In this document: in pieces, positions 43,063 to 52,292 of the stretch
How the letters are laid out: every line of letters starts with the position of its first letter
Position numbering within the stretch: position 1 is the stretch's first letter
DNA from: Acidobacteriota bacterium
GTDB lineage: Bacteria; Acidobacteriota; Blastocatellia; Pyrinomonadales; Pyrinomonadaceae
Length of the DNA: 64,000 nt
Direction of reading: 5' to 3'
NCBI GenBank assembly: GCA_016700075.1
Contig: CP065000.1
Location: 1,426,001-1,490,000, forward strand
Position numbers and translations under genes: made by a program
The notes under the pieces: model-generated
What the model saw: the letters and a program-made list of their open reading frames with translations, nothing else
Told to the model about the DNA's origin: nothing
The model's database searches: none

Positions 43063-44868
43063 CTAGTTCATGGCGAGCATCGCCGCCGTGATCTTGTTCG
43101 CAGCACCTTCCACACGGTCCAGCTGAATACGTATCTCGTCCATACTCGACGAGGTGACCGCGGCTTCAGCTGCCTTCAGGATCTCGACTATCTCCGCGTG
43201 GTCCCCCGCTTGTAGTGCCGACCCAACCTCTGTCATCGCGCGCCTTGCGTTCCTGATAAGTGAATCAAGGCGGTTTCGTTCATTGATAAGTTCCTTTTCC
43301 TCGCGGTCCCGATCAATGGACGTCTCTGCCTCGATTATGAGCCTTTCGATCTCGTCCGGAGCCAATCCTGACGACGGCGTGACCTGAATTGCCTGTTCGA
43401 GTCCGGTCATCTTGTCTTTTGCCGAAACGCTGACGATGCCGTTCGCGTCGATCTCGAAAGTAACGTCGATCTGCGGAACACCGCGCGGTGCGGGCGGGAT
43501 CCCGACCAGGTCAAAACGCGCCAGGCTTCGGTTTGCCGAAGCGATCTCGCGTTCGCCCTGCAGAATGTGTATCTCTACAGACTGCTGATTGTCCACGACC
43601 GTCGTGAAGGTCATCGTGTTCTTTAGCGGAATGGTCGAGTTTCGCGAAATGAGCTTCACAAACAGCCCGCCGCGTGTTTCTAAACCAAGGCTGAGCGGGA
43701 GAACGTCGAGAAGGACGATATCCTTTACCTCGCCTGTCAGCACGCCTCCCTGAATAGCGGCTCCCATTGCGACCACCTCGTCCGGATTGATCTCCGATGA
43801 AGGTTCTTTTCCGAAAACTTCGGTGACGGTCCTGGCGATGATCGGTGAACGGGTCTGCCCGCCGACCAAAATTACTTTGTCGATATCAGTGGGCTGCAGC
43901 TTGGCGTCCCAAAGGGCTTTCTGACACGGCTCGACCGTTGCTTCGACCAGGTCCTTTACGATCTGTTCGAACTTGTCGCGCGACAGCGTCATGTTGATGT
44001 GTTTCGGCCCAGAGGAATCTGCTGCAATGAACGGCAGCGAGATGTTGGTTTCAGAAACACTCGAAAGCTCACATTTCGCACGCTCAGCGGCCTCTTTGAG
44101 CCGCTGCAGGGCAAGGCGGTCCTGCTTCAGATCGACACCGTGTTCGTCCTTAAAGCCCTCGACCATCCATTCGATTATTCGCTGATCGAAATCCTCGCCG
44201 CCAAGGAACGTATTACCGGACGTCGAGAGAACCTCAAAAACGCCGTCATTTATCTCGAGTATCGAAATGTCGAATGTGCCGCCGCCAAGGTCATAGACAG
44301 CGATCTTTTCGGTCTGATTCTTGCCGAAACCGTAGGCTAGCGCTGCCGCGGTCGGCTCGTTGATGATGCGTTCGACCTCGAGGCCGGCGATCTTTCCGGC
44401 GTCGCGAGTAGCCTGCCGCTGCATGTCGTCAAAATATGCGGGAACCGTGATTATCGCCTCTTCGATGCGGTCGCCTAGAAAGTCCTCAGCGGCGGCCTTC
44501 AACCTTTGTAGTACGATGGCGGAGACTTCGGGCGGACTGTACACACGGTCCAGTACGCGTATATGAGCGTCGCCGTTGGGCGCTTTGACAATCTCAAAGG
44601 GCACGGTCTCGCGCATCTTCTCGGCCTCGGGCGAATCGAACTTGCGGCCGATCAGCCGCTTCACCGCATACAGCGTGTTCGCAGCGTTTGTCACCGCCTG
44701 ACGCTTTGCGATCTGGCCGACGAGTCGTTCATCCTTTTCGGTAAAGCCCACGACGGACGGCGTCGTCCGGCCGCCTTCCTTGTTTGAGATGATCTGAACG
44801 GTGCCGCCTTCGAGGACGGATACGCAGCAGTTCGTGGTGCCAAGATCTATACCTATTACTTTTCCCAT
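43063..44868 (-). CDS. dnaK: Chaperone DnaK (short form)
   Basis: 601 aa. Nucleotide-binding domain with IGIDLGTTNCCVSV, AVYDLGGGTFDISI and VILVGGQTRSPII; linker LLDVLPLSLGLETRGG; substrate domain with IPPAPRGVPQIDVTFEIDANGI; then a helical lid. It is about 35 residues shorter than E. coli DnaK and lacks the usual acidic disordered tail ending in EEVKDKK-like residues; the lid helices also look short. Main cytosolic Hsp70 with GrpE and DnaJ encoded beside it. It starts 21 bp after grpE. Confidence 0.95.
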   Translation of the reverse strand: MGKVIGIDLGTTNCCVSVLEGGTVQIISNKEGGRTTPSVVGFTEKDERLVGQIAKRQAVTNAANTLYAVKRLIGRKFDSPEAEKMRETVPFEIVKAPNGDAHIRVLDRVYSPPEVSAIVLQRLKAAAEDFLGDRIEEAIITVPAYFDDMQRQATRDAGKIAGLEVERIINEPTAAALAYGFGKNQTEKIAVYDLGGGTFDISILEINDGVFEVLSTSGNTFLGGEDFDQRIIEWMVEGFKDEHGVDLKQDRLALQRLKEAAERAKCELSSVSETNISLPFIAADSSGPKHINMTLSRDKFEQIVKDLVEATVEPCQKALWDAKLQPTDIDKVILVGGQTRSPIIARTVTEVFGKEPSSEINPDEVVAMGAAIQGGVLTGEVKDIVLLDVLPLSLGLETRGGLFVKLISRNSTIPLKNTMTFTTVVDNQQSVEIHILQGEREIASANRSLARFDLVGIPPAPRGVPQIDVTFEIDANGIVSVSAKDKMTGLEQAIQVTPSSGLAPDEIERLIIEAETSIDRDREEKELINERNRLDSLIRNARRAMTEVGSALQAGDHAEIVEILKAAEAAVTSSSMDEIRIQLDRVEGAANKITAAMLAMN

Positions 44869-44889
44869 AACGGTTAATTCTTAAGAGTT

Positions 44890-45825
44890 CTATTCTGAGA
44901 TCTGCGGTGAGTTTTCTTTTTCGGGCGCGTCTTCAAAGGCCGCGTCAATATCAACATCAACAACGGCAGGCTGTGGAGTTTCCTCGATCGCGGCCGGGAT
45001 TTCTGCAGGGATGTCATCTCGACGGTAAGCCGCGGCAGGCGTGACCTTTACCATCGAGTGACGTATCACACGGTTGCCTATACGGTAACCTCGAAGCATC
45101 TCATCGACGACGGTATTTGGAGGCATATCAGGGCTTTCATCCATCGCGACCGCTTCGTGCAGATTCGGATCAAAATCCTTTCCTACCGCCGATATAGGCT
45201 CGACACCCATTTCCGCGAACACCTCTCGAACTTGCTGATTCACAAGCACAATTCCGTCGTAAAACCTTTGGAAATCTTCGCTTTTGGCCGCTCCGTCAGA
45301 CGTTGCCGAATCGATCGCACGGTCCAAATTGTCCAGCACGGGCAGCATCTGAGTCGCCAGATTGCTGATCTGGTCAATGAAAGAGCCGCGGCGCTCGCGG
45401 TCCATTCGATATTTGTAACTCTCAAAATCTTTGAGCCGGCGGTCGCTCTTTTCCTGAATGTCGTTACGCTCTGCCTTTAGTTCCTCAACGCGGTTCTTGA
45501 GCTTTGAAAGCTCCTGCTGCAGTTCAAAAACCTGCGTTTTCAGTCCGGGCTGATTGGCCGCAGCTGCCGCGGCCGGCTGCTCATCCGAAACGGGAAGCGA
45601 CATCGGATCGGACGCCCGTTCGATCACGGGCTCTATCGCCTCTTCCGAGATATTCCGCGGATCGAACTCCGAATCCTCGATCTCAATACTGAGGTCGGAC
45701 GTAATATGGAGATCACGCTCGCGCTCCGCGAGCTGTTTCAGAAAATCGTCAACAGATGCACCGTTGTCGGTTTCCATCTCATCGAGTGCCTCTTCCGGCA
45801 TCGGTATCTGGTCGTTCGGATTCAT
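44890..45825 (-). CDS. grpE: Nucleotide exchange factor GrpE with long termini
   Basis: 311 aa against about 180-200 for most GrpE. The conserved core lies near residues 95-255: coiled coil (FELQQELSKLKNRVEELKAERN), KDFESYKYRMDRER, ATQMLPVLDNLDRAID, FYDGIVLVNQQVREVFAEMGVEPI, FDPNLHEAVAM and VDEMLRGYRIGNRVIRHSMVKV. The N-terminal 95 and C-terminal 55 residues are acidic or Ala/Pro-rich and probably disordered. It promotes ADP release from DnaK. Confidence 0.95.
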   Translation of the reverse strand: MNPNDQIPMPEEALDEMETDNGASVDDFLKQLAERERDLHITSDLSIEIEDSEFDPRNISEEAIEPVIERASDPMSLPVSDEQPAAAAAANQPGLKTQVFELQQELSKLKNRVEELKAERNDIQEKSDRRLKDFESYKYRMDRERRGSFIDQISNLATQMLPVLDNLDRAIDSATSDGAAKSEDFQRFYDGIVLVNQQVREVFAEMGVEPISAVGKDFDPNLHEAVAMDESPDMPPNTVVDEMLRGYRIGNRVIRHSMVKVTPAAAYRRDDIPAEIPAAIEETPQPAVVDVDIDAAFEDAPEKENSPQISE

Positions 45826-45861
45826 TTTGTGATTGAGGCAGCAGTGCTCTGCTGTCGCGGC

Positions 45862-46995
45862 TTATCGTTGGCCGGAGTCTGACGACATCAGTCTTTCAAG
45901 CGTGCGGGCGATGTAGGAGACAATGGAGATCATACGGGCATATTCGATCCGCGTGGGGCCTAGCACCGTCAGCGTCCCGATCGCCGAACCGTCACCGATG
46001 CGGTATGGTGCCGATATCAGCGAACAGTTTTGCAGGGTGGGCGTTCGATTCTCGCTGCCTATGACGACCTGAACGTCGCCGTTCACCACGCCGTCGCGTC
46101 CGATGCACTCGGTCAGTACCTGCATCAGACGAGATTTCTCGCTGATGGCTTGCAGCAGTTCACGCAGGCGTTCCAGATCGGCAAAATCCCGTTTTGTCAG
46201 GATGTTCGGCGTACCGTCAACGAAAACCTCACCCATGCGGTCCTCCTCTGATTCTATGCTCTGCGAGCACAGTATCACCGCCGTCTGGAGCAGTTTGTCA
46301 AAGAGTGTCTTTTCCTCGTGCATAAGCCTGAGGATCTCGACACGTATCTCGGCCAAGCTCTTACCGGCAAACTCGGTGTTGAGGTAATTCGCCGTTCGGT
46401 CGAGTTCCTCTTTCGTAAAGGCTGTGTTCAGCCGAATTATCTTGTTGTGGACGATATTCGGCGTCGAGACCAATACGACGAGCACGCGATTGTCAGTAAG
46501 ATTGACAAATTCAATGTGCTGCAGGCGATCATTCGCCAAGGACGGCGATACTACGATGCCCACATTATTTGAAAGAGCCGAGAGCAAGTGGGAAGTGCGT
46601 TCCAGCAGGCGGTCCGGCGTCTCTGTCGGCTCGGCGTTCTTTATGCCGAGTTCCTCGCCGATGGTAAAAAGGTCATCGTCCGAAATACTCAGCACGCCAA
46701 GCAGATTGTCAACGTAATACCGATATCCTGCATCGGTAGGAACGCGTCCGGCGGAAGTGTGGGGCTGTTCGAGCATCCCCATTTCCTCCAACTCGCCCAT
46801 CACATTGCGAATCGTCGCCGAACTCATCCCGGACGCGTTGGCAAACCTCTCTGCGAGAACTTTTGAACCAACGGGTTCGCCCGTTACGAAATGTTCATTG
46901 ATGATCGCTGTCAGTATGACCTGTCCCCGGGAATCGGGCACATTTTGGGGCTTTTCGCCGCCATTGGTCATTCTGTTCGGGTGAGTTTGTCGCAT
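45862..46995 (-). CDS. hrcA: Heat-shock repressor HrcA
   Basis: 377 aa. An N-terminal winged helix (ILTAIINEHFVTGEPVGSKVLAERF, SSATIRNVMGELEEMGMLEQPHTSAGRVPTDAGYRYYVD) is followed by the GAF-like inserted domain of HrcA (VLVVLVSTPNIVHNKII, ALTCIG-type end, ISAPYRIGDGSAIGTLTVLGPTRIEYARMI). It heads the operon hrcA-grpE-dnaK-dnaJ and normally binds CIRCE. No full CIRCE inverted repeat was seen in the 109-bp upstream gap, so control may differ here. Confidence 0.95.
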   Translation of the reverse strand: MRQTHPNRMTNGGEKPQNVPDSRGQVILTAIINEHFVTGEPVGSKVLAERFANASGMSSATIRNVMGELEEMGMLEQPHTSAGRVPTDAGYRYYVDNLLGVLSISDDDLFTIGEELGIKNAEPTETPDRLLERTSHLLSALSNNVGIVVSPSLANDRLQHIEFVNLTDNRVLVVLVSTPNIVHNKIIRLNTAFTKEELDRTANYLNTEFAGKSLAEIRVEILRLMHEEKTLFDKLLQTAVILCSQSIESEEDRMGEVFVDGTPNILTKRDFADLERLRELLQAISEKSRLMQVLTECIGRDGVVNGDVQVVIGSENRTPTLQNCSLISAPYRIGDGSAIGTLTVLGPTRIEYARMISIVSYIARTLERLMSSDSGQR

Positions 46996-47104
46996 ACCGC
47001 CACGCGGCTGTATGCTGTTCCCATATAAAGGGATAGCATTTTAGCCGCAACGAAGTCAACAAAAATGTTTAACTTGTGCTAAATCGCTTGAACATCGCGA
47101 TCTT

Positions 47105-47833
47105 ATGGAAATCGGGACGGAAGATCTGGCCTCTTACTACGCTGAAGCGTTTCGTGCCTATCAGCCGGACCGCGAACCGCCGCCGATCCACATCACATTT
47201 TACCCATATATTGGCATAAATCACACGATCCGCGTAAGAGAGGGCAAAGTTCTCGTCCGCATCGGCGATATCTGCCGTGAGATGCCGGGGCCATGCCAAC
47301 GCGGCCTTGCTTACATATTGGTCGGGAAAATTCTCGGCAGAAAGATCCCTCGCGGAGCGCGCGAGGTTTACAACGCCTACATAAGATCGCCCGCCGTTCG
47401 TGACCGCGCGACTGAAAGAAAACGCACACGCGGCCGCAAGGTCGTGACAACAACGGCCGGTCACGTTTACGACCTCGACGAGATGTTTGACGACATCAAC
47501 GCGACATACTTCGTCCCGCCGATCGAAAAACCGACGCTCACGTGGTCTGCCCGTAAGACCTATCGCATACTCGGTCATCACGACGCCGTGCACGATCACA
47601 TTACTATCAGCCGCTCGCTCGATTCGGCGGACGTACCGAGATACGTGGTCGAATATGTGCTGTTTCACGAGATGCTGCACATTGTCCACCCGACCAAACA
47701 CGTCAACGGCCGGCGATACAACCATACCGCCGCATTTCGCCGCGACGAGCAGAAGTTTGAATATTACGCCGCCGCCGAACGATGGATCGAGAACAACGTT
47801 AGAAAGCTGAAAAAGGCCGCACGAAAGCGATAA
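47105..47833 (+). CDS. SprT-like zinc metalloprotease domain protein
   Basis: 242 aa, soluble. The catalytic motif YVLFHEMLHIVHP (HEMLH, about residue 192) is followed by NHTAAFRRDEQKFEYY with the third ligand region. The centre resembles SprT-like/YgjP-type proteins (LDEMFDDINATYF, LTWSARKTYRILGHHD, ITISRSLD). SprT-family proteins are linked to DNA-protein crosslink repair in eukaryotes; the bacterial role is not known. It is divergent from hrcA. Confidence 0.8.
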   Translation: MEIGTEDLASYYAEAFRAYQPDREPPPIHITFYPYIGINHTIRVREGKVLVRIGDICREMPGPCQRGLAYILVGKILGRKIPRGAREVYNAYIRSPAVRDRATERKRTRGRKVVTTTAGHVYDLDEMFDDINATYFVPPIEKPTLTWSARKTYRILGHHDAVHDHITISRSLDSADVPRYVVEYVLFHEMLHIVHPTKHVNGRRYNHTAAFRRDEQKFEYYAAAERWIENNVRKLKKAARKR

Positions 47834-47839
47834 AGCAAG

Positions 47840-48994
47840 TTATTCGCCGGCCATTTGTGCGATGAGCCAGCCGACAAAACCGAGGTCTGATGTTACACGC
47901 CGCTCGGCGGTATCCGTGGTGAAATGATCCTCTCGGCGGTGTATGCGGTTCGGTGCGGACGGCGAATTCTCACGCCGGTCGCCGATGGCCTCGGCGATCT
48001 CTTCGCCCGTGGTTTGTTCGATGCCTTCGAAAAAGGAATCTAGGAGTTCGGTCAGCATTTCGTTGTTTGCAGCCTTCCGTTCAGCCGGCAAAACTGCAGC
48101 GAATCTGTCCTCAATTCCCTGCTCCGCACGGAACGACGTCCACCGAATTTCCGTCGCCGATGAGCGTATCATCTCCGGCAGAACGGCAGCGACAACCGTA
48201 CGCAATTCATTCTCGTCGCCAGCTTCGGTAGCGATCTTCATTGCGGCCAGATTCGCAATCTGCGCGATGCCGTCGGTGGAAACGTAACCTCTCGCAAGCG
48301 TACCGCTTTCCGGCGGTTGGATCTTACCCGTGCTTGAAATATTCGGCGTCTCACCGCGTCGGGCTGCAAGAGATTTCTCTATGGCATTCTCGTCGTTGCC
48401 GAACCAGATCAGGCTGTCAATGACCAGAGCATGCGCCTTTCGTCCGTCGCGAGCTGTCCAGACAAAGAACTTTCCGCCGTGTTTGTCGATTGCTTCAAGT
48501 GTCGCCTCGCCGCCGAAAATGCCCGCAGCCAGTTCGCCCAATTTATGCTCTGCGAATGCGACCGCCTGATAATTCCACGCCTTTGTATCGGCCACGACGA
48601 CAAAACGCGGCTGCACCTTGGCAATGCTCTGTTCCTCGTTTACCTTTTCCTCGGTCAGTTCAAAGCCCGTCACGGCTACCGCGGCCTGCACGCCTTTCAT
48701 CGGCGAAAGGTCCGGCTTGGAAGCCGCTGTGCTCGAGAATTGGCGGCTGGTCACGACCGGCTGCAGCAACGCTGCAAGGTCATTGGACTCCATATACACG
48801 AGTGTTTCCGCCGGAACGAGAGCACGCATATCGGTCGGCTTGCTGCTGCAGGAAAAACTCACCGCAGCGAAGCAGAGACAGAGAGAAAGTACAAAGATAG
48901 TTCGTAGAGAAATCGAATTTGCGAAAATTCTCGTTAACCGGCGTTCCCCTCTCTGCGTCTCTGCGTCTCTGCGGTAATATGAGTGTGTTAGCAT
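47840..48994 (-). CDS. Lipoprotein of unknown function with a repeat-derived N-terminus
   Basis: 384 aa from the ATG at 48994, only 9 bp from the divergent SDR start. The first 15 residues (SYYRRDAETQRGERR) come from an intergenic-type 8-bp repeat at 48951-48974. Next come a hydrophobic signal TIFVLSLCLCFAAVSFSC with lipobox-like VSFSC, and a long domain (LVPAETLVYMESNDLAALL, VVVADTKAWNYQAVAFAEHKLG, GGKFFVWTARDGRKAHALV) resembling DUF3352-type proteins. The true start could lie inside the repeat region; no ATG is available there. Ends in a disordered tail. Confidence 0.6.
   Translation of the reverse strand: MLTHSYYRRDAETQRGERRLTRIFANSISLRTIFVLSLCLCFAAVSFSCSSKPTDMRALVPAETLVYMESNDLAALLQPVVTSRQFSSTAASKPDLSPMKGVQAAVAVTGFELTEEKVNEEQSIAKVQPRFVVVADTKAWNYQAVAFAEHKLGELAAGIFGGEATLEAIDKHGGKFFVWTARDGRKAHALVIDSLIWFGNDENAIEKSLAARRGETPNISSTGKIQPPESGTLARGYVSTDGIAQIANLAAMKIATEAGDENELRTVVAAVLPEMIRSSATEIRWTSFRAEQGIEDRFAAVLPAERKAANNEMLTELLDSFFEGIEQTTGEEIAEAIGDRRENSPSAPNRIHRREDHFTTDTAERRVTSDLGFVGWLIAQMAGE
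48951..48974 (+). repeat. Octamer repeat CTCTGCGT x3
   Basis: CTCTGCGT CTCTGCGT CTCTGCGG in register; on the opposite strand it is the (CGCAGAGA)n repeat often translated as RRDAETQR. A related CAGAGACAGAGAGA stretch lies at 48872-48887. It is read as codons of the lipoprotein on the minus strand. Confidence 0.8.
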
Positions 48995-49003
48995 TCGCAA
49001 GGT

Positions 49004-49786
49004 ATGACCAAAGTATTCAACAACGACATTTTACAGGGCAAAGTCGCGTTCGTCACAGGCGGCGGCACGGGCATCACGGGCGGAGTGGCCCGAGCGTTTG
49101 CCGAACACGGAGCAAAACTCGCGATCACAAGCCGAAAGAAGGAGAACCTCGACGCGATGAAGGCCGCGGTCGAAGGCTTTGGCGGCGAGTGTTTCTCGGT
49201 GGCGGCGGACGTCCGCGATTACGAGGCCGTCGAGAGTGCCGTAGCGGCAACGGTCGAACATTACGGCAAGATCGACATAGTTGTGAACGGCGCGGCCGGA
49301 AACTTTCTTTGCCAGGCTGAAGAGCTTTCGGCGAACGGCTTTGGCACGGTCGTTGATATCGATACAAAAGGCACTTTCAACGTCAGCCGTGCAGCTTTCG
49401 AAGAACTCAAAAGATCTCGCGGCCAGATCATCAATATCTCCGCGACTCTGCATTACCTTGCCACACCAATGCAGATACACGTCTCCGCCGCAAAGGCCGG
49501 CGTTGATGCGATCACGCGAAATCTGTCTGTCGAATGGGGCCGCCACGGCATCCGCGTTAATGGCATCGCACCGGGCCCGATCGAAGACACCGAAGGAATG
49601 AAGCGGCTGCTGATGCCGGAGCTGCGCGAGAAAATGATGCGGAAAATTCCCGTCGGCAGATTCGGCCGCATCGAAGATATTGAGAATGCCGCTTTGTTTC
49701 TCGCGTCCGATGCGGCGAGTTACGTCAACGGCGTTACGCTGGTCGTTGACGGCGGTTCGTGGCTGCTGGGCACGAGCCTTACTTAA
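49004..49786 (+). CDS. SDR-family 2,4-dienoyl-CoA reductase-like protein
   Basis: 260 aa. Rossmann motif TGGGTGITGGVARAF, DVRDYEAV, and VVNGAAGNFLCQAEELS. Instead of the SDR YxxxK Tyr it has ISATLHYLATPMQIHVSAAKAGVDAI, and this HxxxAK arrangement plus the NxAAGNF element is the sign of the peroxisomal/bacterial DECR branch. The C-terminus GIAPGPIEDTEGM and VDGGSWL match. It likely reduces 2,4-dienoyl-CoA with NADPH in unsaturated fatty acid oxidation. The 3' end overlaps the convergent gene by 8 bp. Confidence 0.85.
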   Translation: MTKVFNNDILQGKVAFVTGGGTGITGGVARAFAEHGAKLAITSRKKENLDAMKAAVEGFGGECFSVAADVRDYEAVESAVAATVEHYGKIDIVVNGAAGNFLCQAEELSANGFGTVVDIDTKGTFNVSRAAFEELKRSRGQIINISATLHYLATPMQIHVSAAKAGVDAITRNLSVEWGRHGIRVNGIAPGPIEDTEGMKRLLMPELREKMMRKIPVGRFGRIEDIENAALFLASDAASYVNGVTLVVDGGSWLLGTSLT

Positions 49787-51554
49787 CGCCCTCTTCGGCT
49801 TCGTCCGTTTTGTCGTCGCCCTCGCTCAGCGGACGGTCGTCCAACACGGCACGCAGCACCATCATTTTTGCGAGGAATCTAAGCTCTTGCCGGTCGAATG
49901 TCTCGGCGAGGGCTTTTGTTTTCGCCATATCGGCAGCCGCCAGCGTCTTTAACGTTGGTGTTGCGACCCGCAGGTCACGTGTCACGTCCCTGATCAGCGA
50001 GCCGCCGAAAGAGCCTACGTGAAGTTCGCCTTCTTCGATTATTTCATCATTGACGTCGATGAACTCAGCTATCTTCACCGCCGCCGCAATTGTATCGTTC
50101 AGGCGAAAGATCGCACTCTCCAATTGCCGGAACGCACGCTCCGGCTCGACCTCTGCCATTCCGCTTGCCAGCATCCAGGTCATCATATAATCGACGTACG
50201 TTTTCGGATACGGGTTTGAAAAACGCTCGGCCTCGTTCATCAACTGCAGTGCGAGTTCCTTATCGCCCGCCTTTGCCACGACGCCTGCGAGCATTGTCAA
50301 GCCCGTCACTTTTGCCTGCGGCGACGATGTCCGCTCGATGATCCGCCGAGCCTCGTCAATGGCGGCCTGCCTATCTTCTTTCGGCAGCTCTTTGTTGGCG
50401 AGTTTGCCAACATTTTCCCACGCGTTCTGCCATTCGGCCTCGCGCTCTTCGCGTATTGCAACGCGCGGATCGACCGGGGCTGTATTTGTTGCATTGGCAG
50501 TAATCGCCGCATTTGCCGCTATTGCGGCCGTCATGGCGGCGTTTACTGCGGCGTTCGCAGCTCCGCCGCGAAACGAAGGCTCATTTCTGAACTTGCTTCG
50601 CAGTTGTCCGGCTCGCGAGGGGTTGAATTTTTCTATCTTCTCGATCGCCATCGCGGCGTAGAAAGCTTGCGCCTCATCCTTTGCAGTCAAGTAAATATTC
50701 GCAAGAATGTCCGCTATCTCGCGCAGGTCGCCGCGTGAATACACGGGCTTCTTCTTTTTCTTCCCGGCATCTTCCAGGGTTGCCGCGCCGAAATCGAGCA
50801 GTACACTGACCGTCCAATGACTCAGATCATCGACCTTTGTCTGCTTGAGTTTTGCCAGTATCTCGGCCCCGAACTCTGCACCTTTGTCCGCATCTTTCTT
50901 GTAGATACTTCTCAAGATCTCAAGGTGTTGGGCCTCGACACCATCAGCCAGCGAGCGTTTGCCGTAACGAAGTGCCTTTTCAGCGTCGGCATCGGCGATG
51001 CGTTTCAGAAACTGAAACTCAAAATATTTGTCCTCTTTTTCGATATCCCGCTTCATCTCGGAATTCGAAAGCTCCGCGAGGCTGTTGTAGAAGAAATCGT
51101 ATGCCAGGTCCGCATCGTGATCCGCCAAACTCAACGCTATCTGACGGCGGACGCCCATTGCAATGCGGAATTTTCGCTCCACGGGAGACGTAAAGGCACG
51201 GCCGAAAAGCCCGCCTGAGATGCCGTCGTCGGCACCGGTCATATCCGGAATCGCCATCTGCTGGTCAAGCTGAAGCAGCAGTATCCGCATGTCGGATATC
51301 GCCCCCTGATACATCGCGCGCGCTTCGTTTTCGTCATGCAGCCACATCAGCCCGGCAAGCTCCGCCGCAAAACTGATGCGGTTCTCCGCCAAACGCAGCC
51401 GCGTCAGTTCACCCGCCGTCTCGCGCAGCATATTTGCGGCCTCGGCACGAAGCTTCTTCGTAGCCTCGTCATATTCGGGCTTTGCCGGAGCCTGAGCAAA
51501 AGAGTTCAACGCAAAGGACACCGCAATTAGCATCAATATAGCCGTGCGCCGCAT
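49779..51554 (-). CDS. Exported helical-repeat protein of unknown function
   Basis: 591 aa with a signal peptide (about 1-20, NSFAQ). The mature part is almost all helical, with TPR-like or HEAT-like helix pairs (AAELAGLMWLHDENEARAMYQGAI, YDFFYNSLAELSNSEMKRDIEK, ALRYGKRSLADGVEAQHLEILRSIY). A low-complexity Ala/Asn linker (NAAVNAAMTAAIAANAAITA) lies near residues 330-360. No family recognised; similar proteins seem typical of this lineage. Confidence 0.65.
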   Translation of the reverse strand: MRRTAILMLIAVSFALNSFAQAPAKPEYDEATKKLRAEAANMLRETAGELTRLRLAENRISFAAELAGLMWLHDENEARAMYQGAISDMRILLLQLDQQMAIPDMTGADDGISGGLFGRAFTSPVERKFRIAMGVRRQIALSLADHDADLAYDFFYNSLAELSNSEMKRDIEKEDKYFEFQFLKRIADADAEKALRYGKRSLADGVEAQHLEILRSIYKKDADKGAEFGAEILAKLKQTKVDDLSHWTVSVLLDFGAATLEDAGKKKKKPVYSRGDLREIADILANIYLTAKDEAQAFYAAMAIEKIEKFNPSRAGQLRSKFRNEPSFRGGAANAAVNAAMTAAIAANAAITANATNTAPVDPRVAIREEREAEWQNAWENVGKLANKELPKEDRQAAIDEARRIIERTSSPQAKVTGLTMLAGVVAKAGDKELALQLMNEAERFSNPYPKTYVDYMMTWMLASGMAEVEPERAFRQLESAIFRLNDTIAAAVKIAEFIDVNDEIIEEGELHVGSFGGSLIRDVTRDLRVATPTLKTLAAADMAKTKALAETFDRQELRFLAKMMVLRAVLDDRPLSEGDDKTDEAEEGVK

Positions 51555-51673
51555 AAGTTAATTTACCTCCGATCTGGAATGCCTTTATGATAGTGTGAAA
51601 CCTCCGATTAGTAAACGGATCTTTTTGTTTAAATTAATTACTGCTGATCGCTTGTTATTTATTGCTATCCTTC

Positions 51674-52240
51674 ATGCTGCTTATCATCGACAACTACGAC
51701 TCATTCACGTACAACCTCGTGCAGTATCTCGGCGAGCTCGGTGCCGAAATGCGCATTGTGATGAATGACATGGTTTCGGTCGATGATATCGAGAACGTGA
51801 TAAAGCCGACGCGCATTCTGATATCGCCCGGTCCCGGAACGCCCAACGACGCCGGGATCGCGCTCGCGGTAATTGAAAGGTTCGCCGTGCGATTGCCGAT
51901 CCTTGGCGTTTGTCTCGGGCATCAGACGATAGCGCAGCACTTCGGCGGCCGCGTCGTCCGGGCTCCGCGGCCTGTTCACGGTATGTCGTCAAGAGTTATA
52001 AATGACGGCAAGACGATCTTTCGCTCACTTCCGCCGGAGTTTGATGCAGGGCGTTATCATTCGCTCGTCGTCGAACGCGACACGCTGCCCGACACGCTCG
52101 AAATATCCGCCGAAACCGCCGACGGGATCATCATGGGACTCCGCCATCGTACGCTGCCGATCGAAGGCGTGCAGTTCCATCCGGAGTCCATTCTGACCGA
52201 GCACGGCAAAATCTTGTTGCAAAACTTCCTCTCGCTTTGA
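51674..52240 (+). CDS. trpG: Glutamine amidotransferase component of anthranilate / aminodeoxychorismate synthase
   Basis: 188 aa from the ATG at 51674 (MLLIIDNYDSFTYNLVQYL). Class I glutaminase: SPGPGTPNDAG, nucleophile Cys in LGVCLGHQTIA, then PIEGVQFHPESILTEHGK with the His-Glu of the triad. It frees ammonia from glutamine for a chorismate-binding partner (TrpE or PabB), which is not next to it. PabA and TrpG cannot be told apart by sequence alone; the trpD-like gene 52 bp downstream favours TrpG. Confidence 0.9.
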   Translation: MLLIIDNYDSFTYNLVQYLGELGAEMRIVMNDMVSVDDIENVIKPTRILISPGPGTPNDAGIALAVIERFAVRLPILGVCLGHQTIAQHFGGRVVRAPRPVHGMSSRVINDGKTIFRSLPPEFDAGRYHSLVVERDTLPDTLEISAETADGIIMGLRHRTLPIEGVQFHPESILTEHGKILLQNFLSL

Positions 52241-52292
52241 GATATTAGAAGGAGGGCGACAAACGCCCTGCCCGCATTTCTCCCCGTTTTCT

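Noticed and set aside
47070..47090. Half of a CIRCE element (GTGCTAA) upstream of hrcA
   Set aside because: No matching TTAGCACTC half at the required 9-bp spacing.
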